Source: Paenirhodobacter hankyongi
Lineage (GTDB): Bacteria > Pseudomonadota > Alphaproteobacteria > Rhodobacterales > Rhodobacteraceae
Length of the DNA stretch: 64,000 nucleotides
Assembly (NCBI RefSeq): GCF_003664585.1
Contig: NZ_RCHI01000015.1
Coordinates: forward strand, 37,850 to 101,849
Direction of reading: 5' to 3'
The notes below the pieces were generated by a model. It was not told where the DNA came from and ran no database searches. It saw only the letters and a list, made by a program, of their open reading frames with translations. A program made the position numbers and the translations under genes. How positions within the stretch are numbered: position 1 is the stretch's first letter; each line of letters opens with the position of its first letter. This document shows, piece by piece, positions 36,526 through 46,941 of this stretch.

Positions 36526-37962
36526 ATGATCCGTCTGCCCGTCCTTCTGACCAGCCTTGCCCTCGCCGCGCCTGCCGTGGCGGGGGATCTGGCGTCGGCC
36601 TATGGCCCGGACGCGGCGCGCGTCGCCGCGGTGGTGGCGCCGGCTGCCGACTTCGCCGCGCCCGAGCCCTTCGAGGCGCGCCCGCTGGGCGCCGCCACCG
36701 CGATCGGCCGCGCGCCCGGGGCCTTGCTGCCCAATCTCTCGCCCGAGGCGCGGATGCAGGCGACGCTGGGCGAGGCGGTCTTCGAAAAGCTCTGGGTGCC
36801 GGCGCCGACGGCGACGCGGGCCTCGGACGGGCTTGGCCCGCTTTACAACGCGCGCGCCTGCGCGGGCTGTCACGAGACGGGCGGGCGCGGCCGTGCGCCG
36901 GTGCTGAAGCTCGGCCGGCCCGGTGCGGAAGGGGGCGGGGTGGCGCCCGGCATCGCCGGCTGGCATCCCGTTGCCCCGGATCCCGGCCTTGGCCGGCAGC
37001 TGCAGGATTTCGCTGTCACCGGGCTTGCGGCCGAGGGCCAGCTGGCGATCGACTGGCATGCGGTCGAGCTGCCGCTCTCGGGCGGCGAGGTCGCGCATCT
37101 GCGCCGCCCGGTGCCGCGCGTCACCCCGGCGCTCGCCCCCGCCACGCGCACATCGCTGCGGATGCCGCCGGCGCTTTACGGGCTGGGCCTGATCGAGGCG
37201 ATCCCCGAGGCCGCGATCCGGGCGGGCGCCGACCCCGACGACGCCGACGGCGACGGCATCTCTGGCCGGGTGGCCGAGGTGCCCTCGGCGTCCGCAGGCG
37301 GTGTGCGGCTCGGGCGCTATGGCCACAAGGCGGGGGCCGCAACGCTTGCCGACATGGTGGCCGGCGCGTTCTCGACCGACATGGGGCTGTCGACCACGCT
37401 TGTCCCCGACCCCTGGGGCGATTGCACCGCGGCGCAGACGGCCTGCCGTGCGCTGCCCTCGGGCGAGGATGCGGGGCTGCGCGACGGGCGCGAAGTGGGC
37501 GGCGAGGCGCTGACCGCGGTTGCCGATTACGTCGCGGCCCTTGCGCTGCCCGGGCGCAGGGATGTCGCCGCGCCCGAGGTTCTGGCCGGCAAGGCGGTCT
37601 TCGCCGCCGCGGGCTGCCCGGCCTGCCACCGGCCGAAATTCGTCACCGTCCGCACCGCCGCCGACCCCGCCCGCAGCTTTCAGCTGATCTGGCCATTTTC
37701 GGATTTCCTGCTCCATGACATGGGGCCGGATCTGGCCGCGACCCTGCCCGAGGGCGTGGCCACCGGCGCAGAGTGGCGCACCGCGCCGCTTTGGGGGATC
37801 GGCACCACCGGGCGCACCAGCTTCCTGCACGATGGCCGCGCCCGCTCGCCCCTCGAGGCGGTGTTGTGGCATGGTGGGGAAGCCGCTGCCGCGCAGGCGC
37901 GCGTGGTGGCGATGCCGCCCGCCGACCGCGCCGCCCTGATCCTCTATCTGGAGAGCCTCTGA
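36526..37962 (+). CDS. Di-haem oxidoreductase (DHOR, DUF1111 family)
   Basis: Periplasmic c-type cytochrome of 478 residues with a signal peptide (LPVLLTSLALAAPAVAG). Two CxxCH haem sites: CAGCH at 112-116 and CPACH at 364-368, the first near the N-terminus as in MauG-related DHOR proteins. The C-terminal TSFLHDGRARSPLEAVLWHG is a family hallmark. It always travels with imelysins; a role in iron oxidation or reduction during uptake is inferred from context. The stop overlaps the next start (TGATG). Confidence 0.92.
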   Translation: MIRLPVLLTSLALAAPAVAGDLASAYGPDAARVAAVVAPAADFAAPEPFEARPLGAATAIGRAPGALLPNLSPEARMQATLGEAVFEKLWVPAPTATRASDGLGPLYNARACAGCHETGGRGRAPVLKLGRPGAEGGGVAPGIAGWHPVAPDPGLGRQLQDFAVTGLAAEGQLAIDWHAVELPLSGGEVAHLRRPVPRVTPALAPATRTSLRMPPALYGLGLIEAIPEAAIRAGADPDDADGDGISGRVAEVPSASAGGVRLGRYGHKAGAATLADMVAGAFSTDMGLSTTLVPDPWGDCTAAQTACRALPSGEDAGLRDGREVGGEALTAVADYVAALALPGRRDVAAPEVLAGKAVFAAAGCPACHRPKFVTVRTAADPARSFQLIWPFSDFLLHDMGPDLAATLPEGVATGAEWRTAPLWGIGTTGRTSFLHDGRARSPLEAVLWHGGEAAAAQARVVAMPPADRAALILYLESL

Positions 37963-38972
37963 TGCGCCGCACTGCCCTTTCCCTTGTCCTTGCCCCGGCG
38001 GCTGTCGCGCTGGCCCTTGCGGCGCCCGCACGTGCCGATGTGCCCGAGACCGTCGCCAAGGTGATCCTGCCGGGCTATGCGGGCTTTGCCCGCGCGACGC
38101 AGGACCTCGCCACCACGGCGGCGACCGATTGCACGCCCGAGGCACTGCGCGCGCCCTGGAACGCCGCCTTCGACGCCTGGCTGGGCGTGCAGCATGTCCA
38201 CATCGGCCCGGCCGAGGAAGACGGCCGCGCGCTTGCCATCGCATTCTGGCCCGATCCGAAGAACATCGGCGGCCGGCAGACCGAGGCGATGCTGCAAGGC
38301 GCCGACCCGGCGCTGGTCACCCCCGAGGGGGCGGCGCAGCTCTCGGTCGCGGCGCGCGGGCTCTTCGGGCTCGAGCGGCTGCTTTATGGCCCCGCTTCTG
38401 ACACCAATCCCGCCTATGCCTGCGATCTGCGCCGGGCGCTAGCCACCGACCTTGCCCGCATGGCGCAGACGATCGAGGCGGGCTGGAAGGATGGCTTTGC
38501 CGAAACCGTGCTGAGCGCGGGCGCCCCGGGCAACACCACCTATCTGAGCGCGGCCGAGGCGCGGCAGGCGCTCTTCACCCAGCTGATCGCCGGGCTCGAA
38601 TTCAACGCCGACACCCGCATCGGCCGGCCGCTGGGCAGCTTTGACCACCCGCGCCCCGAACGCGCCGAGGCCCGCGCCTCGGGCCGCTCGCTGCGCGATG
38701 TGGCGCTGTCGCTGAAGGCGCTGCGGGCCTATGCCGGGGCGCTGGTGCAGGGCCTCGGTCCGATCCCAGCTACCGAGGCGGCCTTCGACCGCGCCGAGAC
38801 GCTGGCGGCGAAGCTGGACGATTCGGTCTTCGCGGGCGTCGCCGATCCCGGCAGGCGGCTGAAGGTCGAGATCCTGCAACAGGCGATCAAGGCCACGCGC
38901 GAGACGGCCGAGACCGAGATCGGCGCGCTTCTTGGGGTGCGCTCGGGCTTCAACTCCGCCGATGGCGACTGA
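37962..38972 (+). CDS. Second imelysin-family protein
   Basis: A 336-residue exported imelysin (signal peptide LVLAPAAVALALAAPARADV), divergent from the first paralogue. Its counterpart to the GxHxxE region is weak; VAARGLFGLERLLYGP lies at the matching position with Glu but not the His, so it may be a structural partner rather than a metal site. Translationally coupled to the di-haem oxidoreductase. Confidence 0.88.
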   Translation: MRRTALSLVLAPAAVALALAAPARADVPETVAKVILPGYAGFARATQDLATTAATDCTPEALRAPWNAAFDAWLGVQHVHIGPAEEDGRALAIAFWPDPKNIGGRQTEAMLQGADPALVTPEGAAQLSVAARGLFGLERLLYGPASDTNPAYACDLRRALATDLARMAQTIEAGWKDGFAETVLSAGAPGNTTYLSAAEARQALFTQLIAGLEFNADTRIGRPLGSFDHPRPERAEARASGRSLRDVALSLKALRAYAGALVQGLGPIPATEAAFDRAETLAAKLDDSVFAGVADPGRRLKVEILQQAIKATRETAETEIGALLGVRSGFNSADGD

Positions 38973-38985
38973 GAAGGGACATCCG

Positions 38986-40053
38986 ATGAAACGCCGCGCT
39001 TTCCTTGCCTCGCTGGCTGCCGCGACCGCCGTGCCGCGGCTGAGCTGGGCCGATGCGGGCAGCCCTGCCTATCTGGCCGCCGCGCAGGAGCCCTCGGGCG
39101 CGCATGCGCTCTATGGTCTGTCGGCCACCGGCGCGCGGCTCTTCTCGCAGCCGATGCCGGCGCGCGGGCATGCCGCGACCGCCCATCCGACCCGGCCCGA
39201 GGCCGTGGCCTTCGCCCGCCGCCCGGGCACCTTCGCGCTGGTGATCGATTGCGTCACCGGCGCCACCACGGCGCGGCTGACCCCGCCCGAGGGCCGGCAG
39301 TTCAACGGCCACGGCGCCTATTCGCTCGATGGCGCGGTGCTCTACACGTCCGAAGTGGTGGCCGAGGGCTCGGCCGGCCGGATCGGGATCTGGGACGCAG
39401 CGCGCGGCTACAGGCGGGTGGGCGAGTTCGCCTCGAACGGCATCGGCCCGCACGAGATCCGCCGCCTGCCGGGCTCGGACGATCTGGTGATCGCGAACGG
39501 CGGGATCGAGACCGATCCTTCGGACCGCACGCCGCTGAACCTCGACCGCATGCGCCCGAACCTGAGCTATCTCAGCCCAGAGGGCGCGGTGCTCGAGGTC
39601 GTCGAGCTGCCCGAGATGGCGCAGAACTCGATCCGCCATCTGGCGCTGAAATCGGACGGGCTCGTCGCCTTCGCCATGCAATGGCAGGGCGATCTGGCCG
39701 AGCCGGTGCCGCTTCTGGGCCTGCACCGGCGCGGCGGGGCGGTGGTGCTGGCCGAACCGAAGGACAGCGAGATGTTCGCGATGAAGGGCTATGCCGGCTC
39801 GGTCGCCTTTGCGCCGGGCGGTGGCGAGGTGGCGATCACCTCGCCCCGTGGCGGCCGGATCGAGGCCTATTCGGTCGAGGGCGCACCGCTGTGGTCGGTG
39901 GCGCGCGCCGATGTCTGCGGCCTTGGCCCCTGCGCCGCGGGCGGCTTTGTCGCGACGGACGGGCAGGGGGCGGTGATGCGGGTGCAGGCGGGCGTGCTCG
40001 AGCCGCTCGGCACCGCGCCGCTCGCCTGGGACAACCACCTGATCGCGCTGTAA
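38986..40053 (+). CDS. DUF1513 beta-propeller-like protein
   Basis: A 355-residue exported protein with a Tat-like N-terminus (MKRRAFLASLAAATAVPRLS, twin basic residues). DUF1513 family, with repeated WD-like segments such as FNGHGAYSLDGAVLYTSE, GIGPHEIRRLPGSDDLVIAN and HLALKSDGLVAFAMQWQGD. It is the last gene of the imelysin operon and occurs with it widely. The activity is unknown. Convergent with the hydroxyacid dehydrogenase 3 bp away. Confidence 0.88.
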   Translation: MKRRAFLASLAAATAVPRLSWADAGSPAYLAAAQEPSGAHALYGLSATGARLFSQPMPARGHAATAHPTRPEAVAFARRPGTFALVIDCVTGATTARLTPPEGRQFNGHGAYSLDGAVLYTSEVVAEGSAGRIGIWDAARGYRRVGEFASNGIGPHEIRRLPGSDDLVIANGGIETDPSDRTPLNLDRMRPNLSYLSPEGAVLEVVELPEMAQNSIRHLALKSDGLVAFAMQWQGDLAEPVPLLGLHRRGGAVVLAEPKDSEMFAMKGYAGSVAFAPGGGEVAITSPRGGRIEAYSVEGAPLWSVARADVCGLGPCAAGGFVATDGQGAVMRVQAGVLEPLGTAPLAWDNHLIAL

Positions 40054-40056
40054 ACC

Positions 40057-40992
40057 TCAGTAGCCGCGGGCGCGGTCGACGCGGTGCAGGAAGGGCTCGC
40101 CCGCCTCGCCGCGGCGGAGGTTCTCGGCGATCACCTTCGCGGCCGAGGCCGGGCGGGTTTCGGCCGCGACATGGGGGCTGACCGTCACCCGCGGGTGGCG
40201 CCAATAGGGGTGATCGGCGGGCAGCGGCTCGGTGCGGAAGACATCGAGCGTCGCCTGCGCCACCTGACCCGCATCCAGCGCCGCCAGAAGCGCCTCGTCG
40301 TCGATCAGGTTGCCCCGGCCCGGGTTCAGGATCACCGCGCCACGCGGCAGCAGGGCGAGCGTGCGGGCATTCAGCAGACCCGTCGTCTCGGGCGTGTTCG
40401 GCAGGATCGTCACCAGGATCTCGGCGCGGGCCAGCGCGGCCTCGAGCCCCTCGGCGCCGCTGAGACAGGTCGCCCCGTCGATCGCCTTCGGCGAGCGGCT
40501 CCAGCCCGTCACCCGGAAGCCGAGCGTGACCAGCATCCGCACCGCCGCCGCCCCAAGCGCGCCAAGGCCCAGCACCACGACCGAGCGCTCGGGCGCGAGC
40601 GGCGGCGCCACCTGCTCCCAATGCGGCTCATGCCGGCCGATGAAACGGTCAAGCCCGAGATGGGCGCGCAGCACCTGTCCCGCCACCCATTCGACCATGC
40701 CGCGTTCGAGCCCCTCGTCGACCATCCGGCACAGGGGCTGGGTCAGCGTCGGGTTGCCCACCACCCGCTCGACCCCGGCCCAGAGGCCAAGGACGGCCTT
40801 CGCCCGGGTGTAGGGGGAGAAGTCGGTGACCGGGCCGGAGGGGGCATAGACGATGTACTCGACCGCCTCGGGCGCCACATCGCCCGGCCGCACCAGATCG
40901 ACCGCCAGTCCCGCCTCGGCAAAGGCCTTGGCCAGCGCCGGCATCCAGACATCGGCCGTCGCGACGGCCCCGGCATAAAGCGCAACGACCAT
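40057..40992 (-). CDS. D-2-hydroxyacid dehydrogenase (glyoxylate/hydroxypyruvate reductase A-like)
   Basis: NAD(P)-dependent reductase of 311 residues, GhrA group. The Rossmann motif VVLGLGALGAAAVRML, the ILPNTPETTGLLN segment, catalytic Arg in LNPGRGNLIDDEALL, Glu in LDVFRTEPLP and His in SPHVAAETRP are all visible. Its ATG overlaps the rodA stop, so it is translated as the tail of the mre/rod cluster despite having no obvious link to cell shape. Confidence 0.9.
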   Translation of the reverse strand: MVVALYAGAVATADVWMPALAKAFAEAGLAVDLVRPGDVAPEAVEYIVYAPSGPVTDFSPYTRAKAVLGLWAGVERVVGNPTLTQPLCRMVDEGLERGMVEWVAGQVLRAHLGLDRFIGRHEPHWEQVAPPLAPERSVVVLGLGALGAAAVRMLVTLGFRVTGWSRSPKAIDGATCLSGAEGLEAALARAEILVTILPNTPETTGLLNARTLALLPRGAVILNPGRGNLIDDEALLAALDAGQVAQATLDVFRTEPLPADHPYWRHPRVTVSPHVAAETRPASAAKVIAENLRRGEAGEPFLHRVDRARGY

Positions 40993-42131
40993 CAGCGCGG
41001 CCGGTGCACGTTGGCGCTTTGGACAAGGCCAAAGGCGCTGAGCAGGATCATCATCTGTGTTCCCCCGTAGCTGACGAGCGGCAAGGGCACGCCGACGACC
41101 GGCATCAGCCCCATCACCATCGCCATGTTGATCGCGAAGAAGAAGAAGAAGGTGCCGGCAACGCCCAGTGTCAGCAGGCTCGAGAACCGGTCCTTGTTGA
41201 TCAGCGCGGAATAGATGCTGAAACCGATGATCGCGGCATAGAGCATCAAGAGGCCGAAGGCGCCGACGAAGCCGAACTCCTCGGCCAGCGTGGTGAAGAT
41301 GAAGTCGGTGTGCTTCTCGGGCAGGAAGTTCAGCCGCGACTGCGTGCCCTGCATGAAGCCGCGTCCCGCCCATCCGCCCGAGCCGAGCGCGATCTGTGCC
41401 TGGGTGATGTTGTAGCCCGCGCCGAGCGGGTCCTCGGTCGGGTCAAGGAAGGTGTCGATGCGCTTGAACTGATAGTCGTGCAGCAGCTGCCAGTCGGTGC
41501 CACGGCTTTCGAGCACGCCGAAGACGAGGGCGACGACGAGGGCGATCACCGTGCCGAAATACCACAGGCTGACGCCGGCCGCGAACATCACGAAGCCGCC
41601 GCCCAGCACCAGCATCACCGCGGTGCCGAGGTCGGGCTGTTCGAGCACGAGCCCGACCGGGGCAAGGATGATCACCACCGGCACCAGCACCCAAAGCGGG
41701 CGCGACACCTTTTCGACCGGCAGCCAGTCGTAATAGGCGGCGAGCAGCATCACCATGGCGATCTTCATCAGCTCGGAGGGTTGCAGCCGGATCGGGCCAA
41801 GCTCCAGCCAGCGCTGTGCGCCCATGCCGATCGCGCCGAAGAGGTCGACCGCGACGAGCAGCAGCAGCGCGACCAGATAGGCGACGCCCGAGATGTTGCG
41901 CCAGAACCAGATCGGCGTGAATCCGACCACCAGCATGGCAAGCATCCCGAAGGCGAAGCGCTTCATCTGTGGCTCGGCCCAGGTGGTCAGGTCGCCGCCG
42001 GCGACGGAATAGAGCATCAGGAAGCCCGCGCAGGACACCGCGGTCAGCAGGATGATCAGCGGATAGTTCAGGTAAAGCACCTTGCGCAGCCCGGTGGGCA
42101 CGGTCTTCAGATTGCTTTCGAGATAGCTCAT
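40992..42131 (-). CDS. rodA: Peptidoglycan glycosyltransferase RodA (SEDS)
   Basis: SEDS-family lipid II polymerase of the elongasome, 379 residues and ten membrane helices. Characteristic segments: QRWLELGPIRLQPSELMKIA, FLPEKHTDFIFTTLAEEFGF with the catalytic Asp, and LVSYGGTQMMILLSAFGLVQ near the end. It follows mrdA (PBP2) by 9 bp. Confidence 0.97.
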   Translation of the reverse strand: MSYLESNLKTVPTGLRKVLYLNYPLIILLTAVSCAGFLMLYSVAGGDLTTWAEPQMKRFAFGMLAMLVVGFTPIWFWRNISGVAYLVALLLLVAVDLFGAIGMGAQRWLELGPIRLQPSELMKIAMVMLLAAYYDWLPVEKVSRPLWVLVPVVIILAPVGLVLEQPDLGTAVMLVLGGGFVMFAAGVSLWYFGTVIALVVALVFGVLESRGTDWQLLHDYQFKRIDTFLDPTEDPLGAGYNITQAQIALGSGGWAGRGFMQGTQSRLNFLPEKHTDFIFTTLAEEFGFVGAFGLLMLYAAIIGFSIYSALINKDRFSSLLTLGVAGTFFFFFAINMAMVMGLMPVVGVPLPLVSYGGTQMMILLSAFGLVQSANVHRPR

Positions 42132-42140
42132 GGCGCCTCC

Positions 42141-44087
42141 TCAGGCCCGGCTCTTGGCGCCGGCGCCGATCGTCTCCGGATCGACGAGGTCGAGCGCGTC
42201 GAAGCGGCTTTGGACTTCCTTGCGCTGGCTCGACGGATAGGCCTCGAGCGGCGGCAGCCCGTCGTTCAGCGCGAACAGGAGGATGTCGCGGGCGATCGGC
42301 GCGGCGGTGGTCGAGCCGCCCGAGCCGTGCTCGACGATCAGGCTGACGGCGTATTTCGGGGTGTCGGCCGGGGCGAAGCAGACGAACAGCGCGTGGTCGC
42401 GCCGGTTCCAGGGCAGCTGGTTGTTCGAGATCACGCCGCGCGCACGCTCTGCGGCCGAGATGTTGCGCACCTGGCTGGTGCCGGTCTTGCCGGCCATCTT
42501 CCATTCCGACAGCACGATCTTCGCCTTGCCGGCGGTGCCGTGGGTGCCATTCACCACCGCGATCATGCCCTTGCGCACGTGGTCGAGCCAGGCCTCTTGC
42601 AGGCCGAGCGGCTCGGTCTCGGGCACCGGCACCTCGACCCCGTCCATCGAGCGGATCAGCCGCGGCTTGACCGCCTTGCCCGAGGCGAGCCGCGACACCA
42701 TCACCGCAAGCTGCAGCGGCGAGGCGAGCACATAGCCCTGCCCGATCGAGGAGTTGATCGTGTCGCCGATGCGCCAGTCCTTGCCGTAGCGCTCCTGCTT
42801 CCAGGCCTTGGTGGGGGCGACCCCCTCGGCCACGGCCGACATCGGCAGGTCGTGGCGCACGCCAACGCCCATGCGCCTGGCCATCTCCGAGATCTTGTCG
42901 ATGCCGACCCGCTGCGCGACCTCGTAATAGAAGACGTCGCAGCTCTGCTCGAGGCTCTGGATCACGTTCACCCGGCCATGGCCAGAATGCTTCCAGCAGT
43001 GGAAGCGCCGGCCGCCGACCTCGATATAGCCCGGGCAGCGCACCGTGTCCTCGGGGCCGATCACGCCCGCCTCGAGCGCCGCAAGCGCGGTGACGATCTT
43101 GTAGGTCGAGCCCGGCGGGTAAAGCCCCTGCACCGACTTGTCGGCGAGCGGCCGGTGGTCGTCCTCCATCAGCGCGCGATAGTCGGTCGAGGAGATGCCG
43201 CGCACGAAGAGGTTCGGATCGAAGGAGGGAACCGAGGTGATGGCGAGGATGTCGCCATTCGTCACGTCCATCACCACCGCGGCGGCGCTTTCGCCCTTCA
43301 GCCGTTCATGGGCGAAGTTCTGCAACCGGGTGTCGAGGGTGAGCTGCAGGTTCACACCGGGCTCGCCTTCCTTGCGGCCGAGCTCGCGCATCTCGCGCCC
43401 GGCCGAGTTCACCTCGACCCGGCGCTGGCCCGAGCGGCCGCGCAGCACGTCCTCCATCTTTGCCTCGACCCCGGTCTTGCCGATCTGGAACTTCGGGATG
43501 CGCAGCAGCGGATCGGGGTTCTCGATCTGGCTGAGGTCGTAATCCGAGACCGGGCCGACATAGCCCAGAACATGGGCGAAATCGATGCCATGCGGATAGT
43601 TGCGCGACAGCCCGACCTCGGGCGAGACGCCGGGGAGCGCCGGAGCGTTCACCGCGACGCGGGAGAATTCCTCCCAGCTCAGCCGGTCGGCGACCGTCAC
43701 CGGCGCATGCGGCGGCTGGCGGCGGATCTCGGTCATCACATCGGCCGCGTCGCCGTCGCTGACCGGGATCAGCCGGCGCAGATCGGCCAGAACGGTATCG
43801 ACATCGCCCGCATCCTCGCGGGTGATGGTGACGCGGTAATTCTGTTCGTTGCCGGCCAGCAGCACGCCATTGCGGTCATAGATCAGCCCGCGGGCGGGCG
43901 GGATGAGCCGGATCTTGACAGAGTTGCCCTCGGCCAGAAGCCGATAGTCGTCGGCCTGCTCGAGCTGCATCTTGCGCATCCGCATCGCCAGCACGCCGAT
44001 GATGCCCGCCTGCGCCACGCCCAGCATCAGCCCGCGCCGGGTGATCGACGAGCGGCTTGCGCGGACGTTCTTTTCGGTCTTCTTCAT
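42141..44087 (-). CDS. mrdA: Penicillin-binding protein 2
   Basis: Class B transpeptidase of 648 residues partnering RodA. It has one N-terminal membrane anchor (RRGLMLGVAQAGIIGVLAMR), the pedestal domain, then the transpeptidase with active-site Ser327 (YPPGSTYKIVTALA, SxxK), SxN in SCDVFYYEVAQRVG region and KTGT in WKMAGKTGTSQV. Located between mreD and rodA, as usual. Confidence 0.97.
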   Translation of the reverse strand: MKKTEKNVRASRSSITRRGLMLGVAQAGIIGVLAMRMRKMQLEQADDYRLLAEGNSVKIRLIPPARGLIYDRNGVLLAGNEQNYRVTITREDAGDVDTVLADLRRLIPVSDGDAADVMTEIRRQPPHAPVTVADRLSWEEFSRVAVNAPALPGVSPEVGLSRNYPHGIDFAHVLGYVGPVSDYDLSQIENPDPLLRIPKFQIGKTGVEAKMEDVLRGRSGQRRVEVNSAGREMRELGRKEGEPGVNLQLTLDTRLQNFAHERLKGESAAAVVMDVTNGDILAITSVPSFDPNLFVRGISSTDYRALMEDDHRPLADKSVQGLYPPGSTYKIVTALAALEAGVIGPEDTVRCPGYIEVGGRRFHCWKHSGHGRVNVIQSLEQSCDVFYYEVAQRVGIDKISEMARRMGVGVRHDLPMSAVAEGVAPTKAWKQERYGKDWRIGDTINSSIGQGYVLASPLQLAVMVSRLASGKAVKPRLIRSMDGVEVPVPETEPLGLQEAWLDHVRKGMIAVVNGTHGTAGKAKIVLSEWKMAGKTGTSQVRNISAAERARGVISNNQLPWNRRDHALFVCFAPADTPKYAVSLIVEHGSGGSTTAAPIARDILLFALNDGLPPLEAYPSSQRKEVQSRFDALDLVDPETIGAGAKSRA

Positions 44088-44109
44088 GCCGGCCTCCTGT
44101 CCGCGCGGC

Positions 44110-44649
44110 TCACAGCGGGTGCCCGAAGGCGTCGACCTCGCCGGGCGCGGCGCGGCGCAACCCGAAGGCCAGACGCGACAGCGCGACGACGAAAGGATAG
44201 GCGAGAAGCGTCATCAGGTAACGCAGAAGTTCAAGCCCGAGCGGCGGCTGATCGACCATCGCCAGCGCCAGCACCAGCCGGTTGGCGAGCAGCATGGCCA
44301 GCATCACGCCGCTGACCAGCAGCATCTCGAGCACGAAGGGCATGCCGCGGGCCGCGGACTGGCGCGCGCGCAGGAACTCGGTGCCGGCGAGCAGGATCAG
44401 CGGCCACAGCCCGATCGGGCGCCAGAACATCAGATCCTCGACGAAGGCCACGGCGACGATTAGCAGCGCGGGGACGAAATCGGGCCGGCGCAGCACCCAG
44501 GCAAGGGTGAAGGCGAGCATCAGGTCGGGCCCGGGGATGCCATGCGCCATCGGGTTCACCGGCAGCAGGCGCAGGAACAGGATCACCGCCGCCAGCGCCA
44601 CGTAGAGCGCGCGATGCGCAAGCCGGCGCGTGGTGAGCGGGTCAACCAT
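44110..44649 (-). CDS. mreD: Rod shape-determining protein MreD
   Basis: A 179-residue membrane protein with five to six helices (LYVALAAVILFLRLLPVNPM; LMLAFTLAWVLRRPDFVPAL; LILLAGTEFLRARQSAARGM). Matches the alphaproteobacterial MreD layout. Its start overlaps the mreC stop by 8 bp. Confidence 0.92.
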   Translation of the reverse strand: MVDPLTTRRLAHRALYVALAAVILFLRLLPVNPMAHGIPGPDLMLAFTLAWVLRRPDFVPALLIVAVAFVEDLMFWRPIGLWPLILLAGTEFLRARQSAARGMPFVLEMLLVSGVMLAMLLANRLVLALAMVDQPPLGLELLRYLMTLLAYPFVVALSRLAFGLRRAAPGEVDAFGHPL

Positions 44650-45538
44650 CCTTGCCCCCCTTTGCCTCCTCCTCGAGCTCCTGCGGTGGCGGCGGGATCA
44701 GGGGGCCCGCGTCCTTCAGCTGCTCGGCCGGGTGCGAGCGCAGCACGCGCAGGAAATCGAGCCGTTCGTAATCGGCTGACAGCCGCACCCGCAGCCGCCG
44801 GTCCTGGCCCTGCAGCACCTGTCCGACCAGAAGCCCGGCCGGGAACACCCCGCCATCGCCCGAGGACACGACCCGGTCGCCCGGCCGCACCGCATCGGCA
44901 TTCTCGAGGAAGTCGATCAGCGGAAAGGCGGTGTTGTCGCCGCTCAGGATCGCCTTCTGCCCCGAGGGCTGGATGGTGACGGGCACGCGGCTCGAGCTGT
45001 CGGTCAGCAGCACGACGCGGCTGGTGGTGTGACCGACGCCCGAGATCCGCCCGACAAGGCCGAGCCCGTCCATCGTCGCCCAGCCGTCGACGATGCCGTC
45101 GCGCGAGCCGACGTTGAGCAGCACCGACTGCCGGAACGGCGAGCCGCTGTCGGCGAGCACCACGCCCGAGACCGAGGTCAGCTTGGGGTCAAGGCGCACC
45201 TGGTTCTGCGCCAGAAGCTTGGCGTTCTGCTGCTCGAGCTGCACCGCCGCTTCCTTCCAGGCCTTCATCTGCTGCAGCTCGCGCCGCAGCTCCTGGTTCT
45301 GTTCGTAGATCCGGACATAGGACTGGAAGCCCTCGACCATGCCGAGGAATTTCGTCACCGGCACCATCGCCCAGTCGAAGGTCGGCACGAAGCGGTCGAT
45401 GAAGGCCGAGCGGAAGCGCTCGACCCGCGGGCTGTCGATGCGCCAGGCCAGAAAGCTGACGGCCAGAACCAGCGCCAGAATCGCGATGGCGATCCGACGC
45501 AGCGGCCCTGCGTAATCTTCGTCGCGGTCTTTCGCCAC
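44642..45538 (-). CDS. mreC: Rod shape-determining protein MreC
   Basis: A 298-residue elongasome scaffold with one membrane helix (IAIAILALVLAVSFLAWRID), a coiled coil (EQNQELRRELQQMKAWKEAA) and the periplasmic double beta-barrel (SGVVLADSGSPFRQSVLLNV). The start is GTG 45538, with GGAGG about 8 nt upstream. Between mreB and mreD. Confidence 0.95.
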   Translation of the reverse strand: MAKDRDEDYAGPLRRIAIAILALVLAVSFLAWRIDSPRVERFRSAFIDRFVPTFDWAMVPVTKFLGMVEGFQSYVRIYEQNQELRRELQQMKAWKEAAVQLEQQNAKLLAQNQVRLDPKLTSVSGVVLADSGSPFRQSVLLNVGSRDGIVDGWATMDGLGLVGRISGVGHTTSRVVLLTDSSSRVPVTIQPSGQKAILSGDNTAFPLIDFLENADAVRPGDRVVSSGDGGVFPAGLLVGQVLQGQDRRLRVRLSADYERLDFLRVLRSHPAEQLKDAGPLIPPPPQELEEEAKGGKDG

Positions 45539-45581
45539 GTCTGCCTCCGGTTGCAGCCCCGACGCCCGTCAGGGGCCGGCC

Positions 45582-46892
<1,311 letters not shown>

Positions 46893-46921
46893 AAAGGGGC
46901 GCCGGACGATGCCGGCGCCCC
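46893..46921 (-). terminator. Terminator after leuA
   Basis: Perfect 10-bp GC-rich stem (46896-46905 GGGGCGCCGG with 46912-46921 CCGGCGCCCC), followed on the minus strand by TTTCC; 21 nt past the leuA stop. Confidence 0.8.
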
Positions 46922-46941
46922 CGATCCCTGTCGCGGCCCGC

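Noticed and set aside
41004..44315. A 1103-codon open frame on the plus strand
   Set aside because: It is antisense to rodA, mrdA and mreD, whose protein motifs are unmistakable; its His/Arg/Ala-rich product is typical of GC-driven shadow frames.
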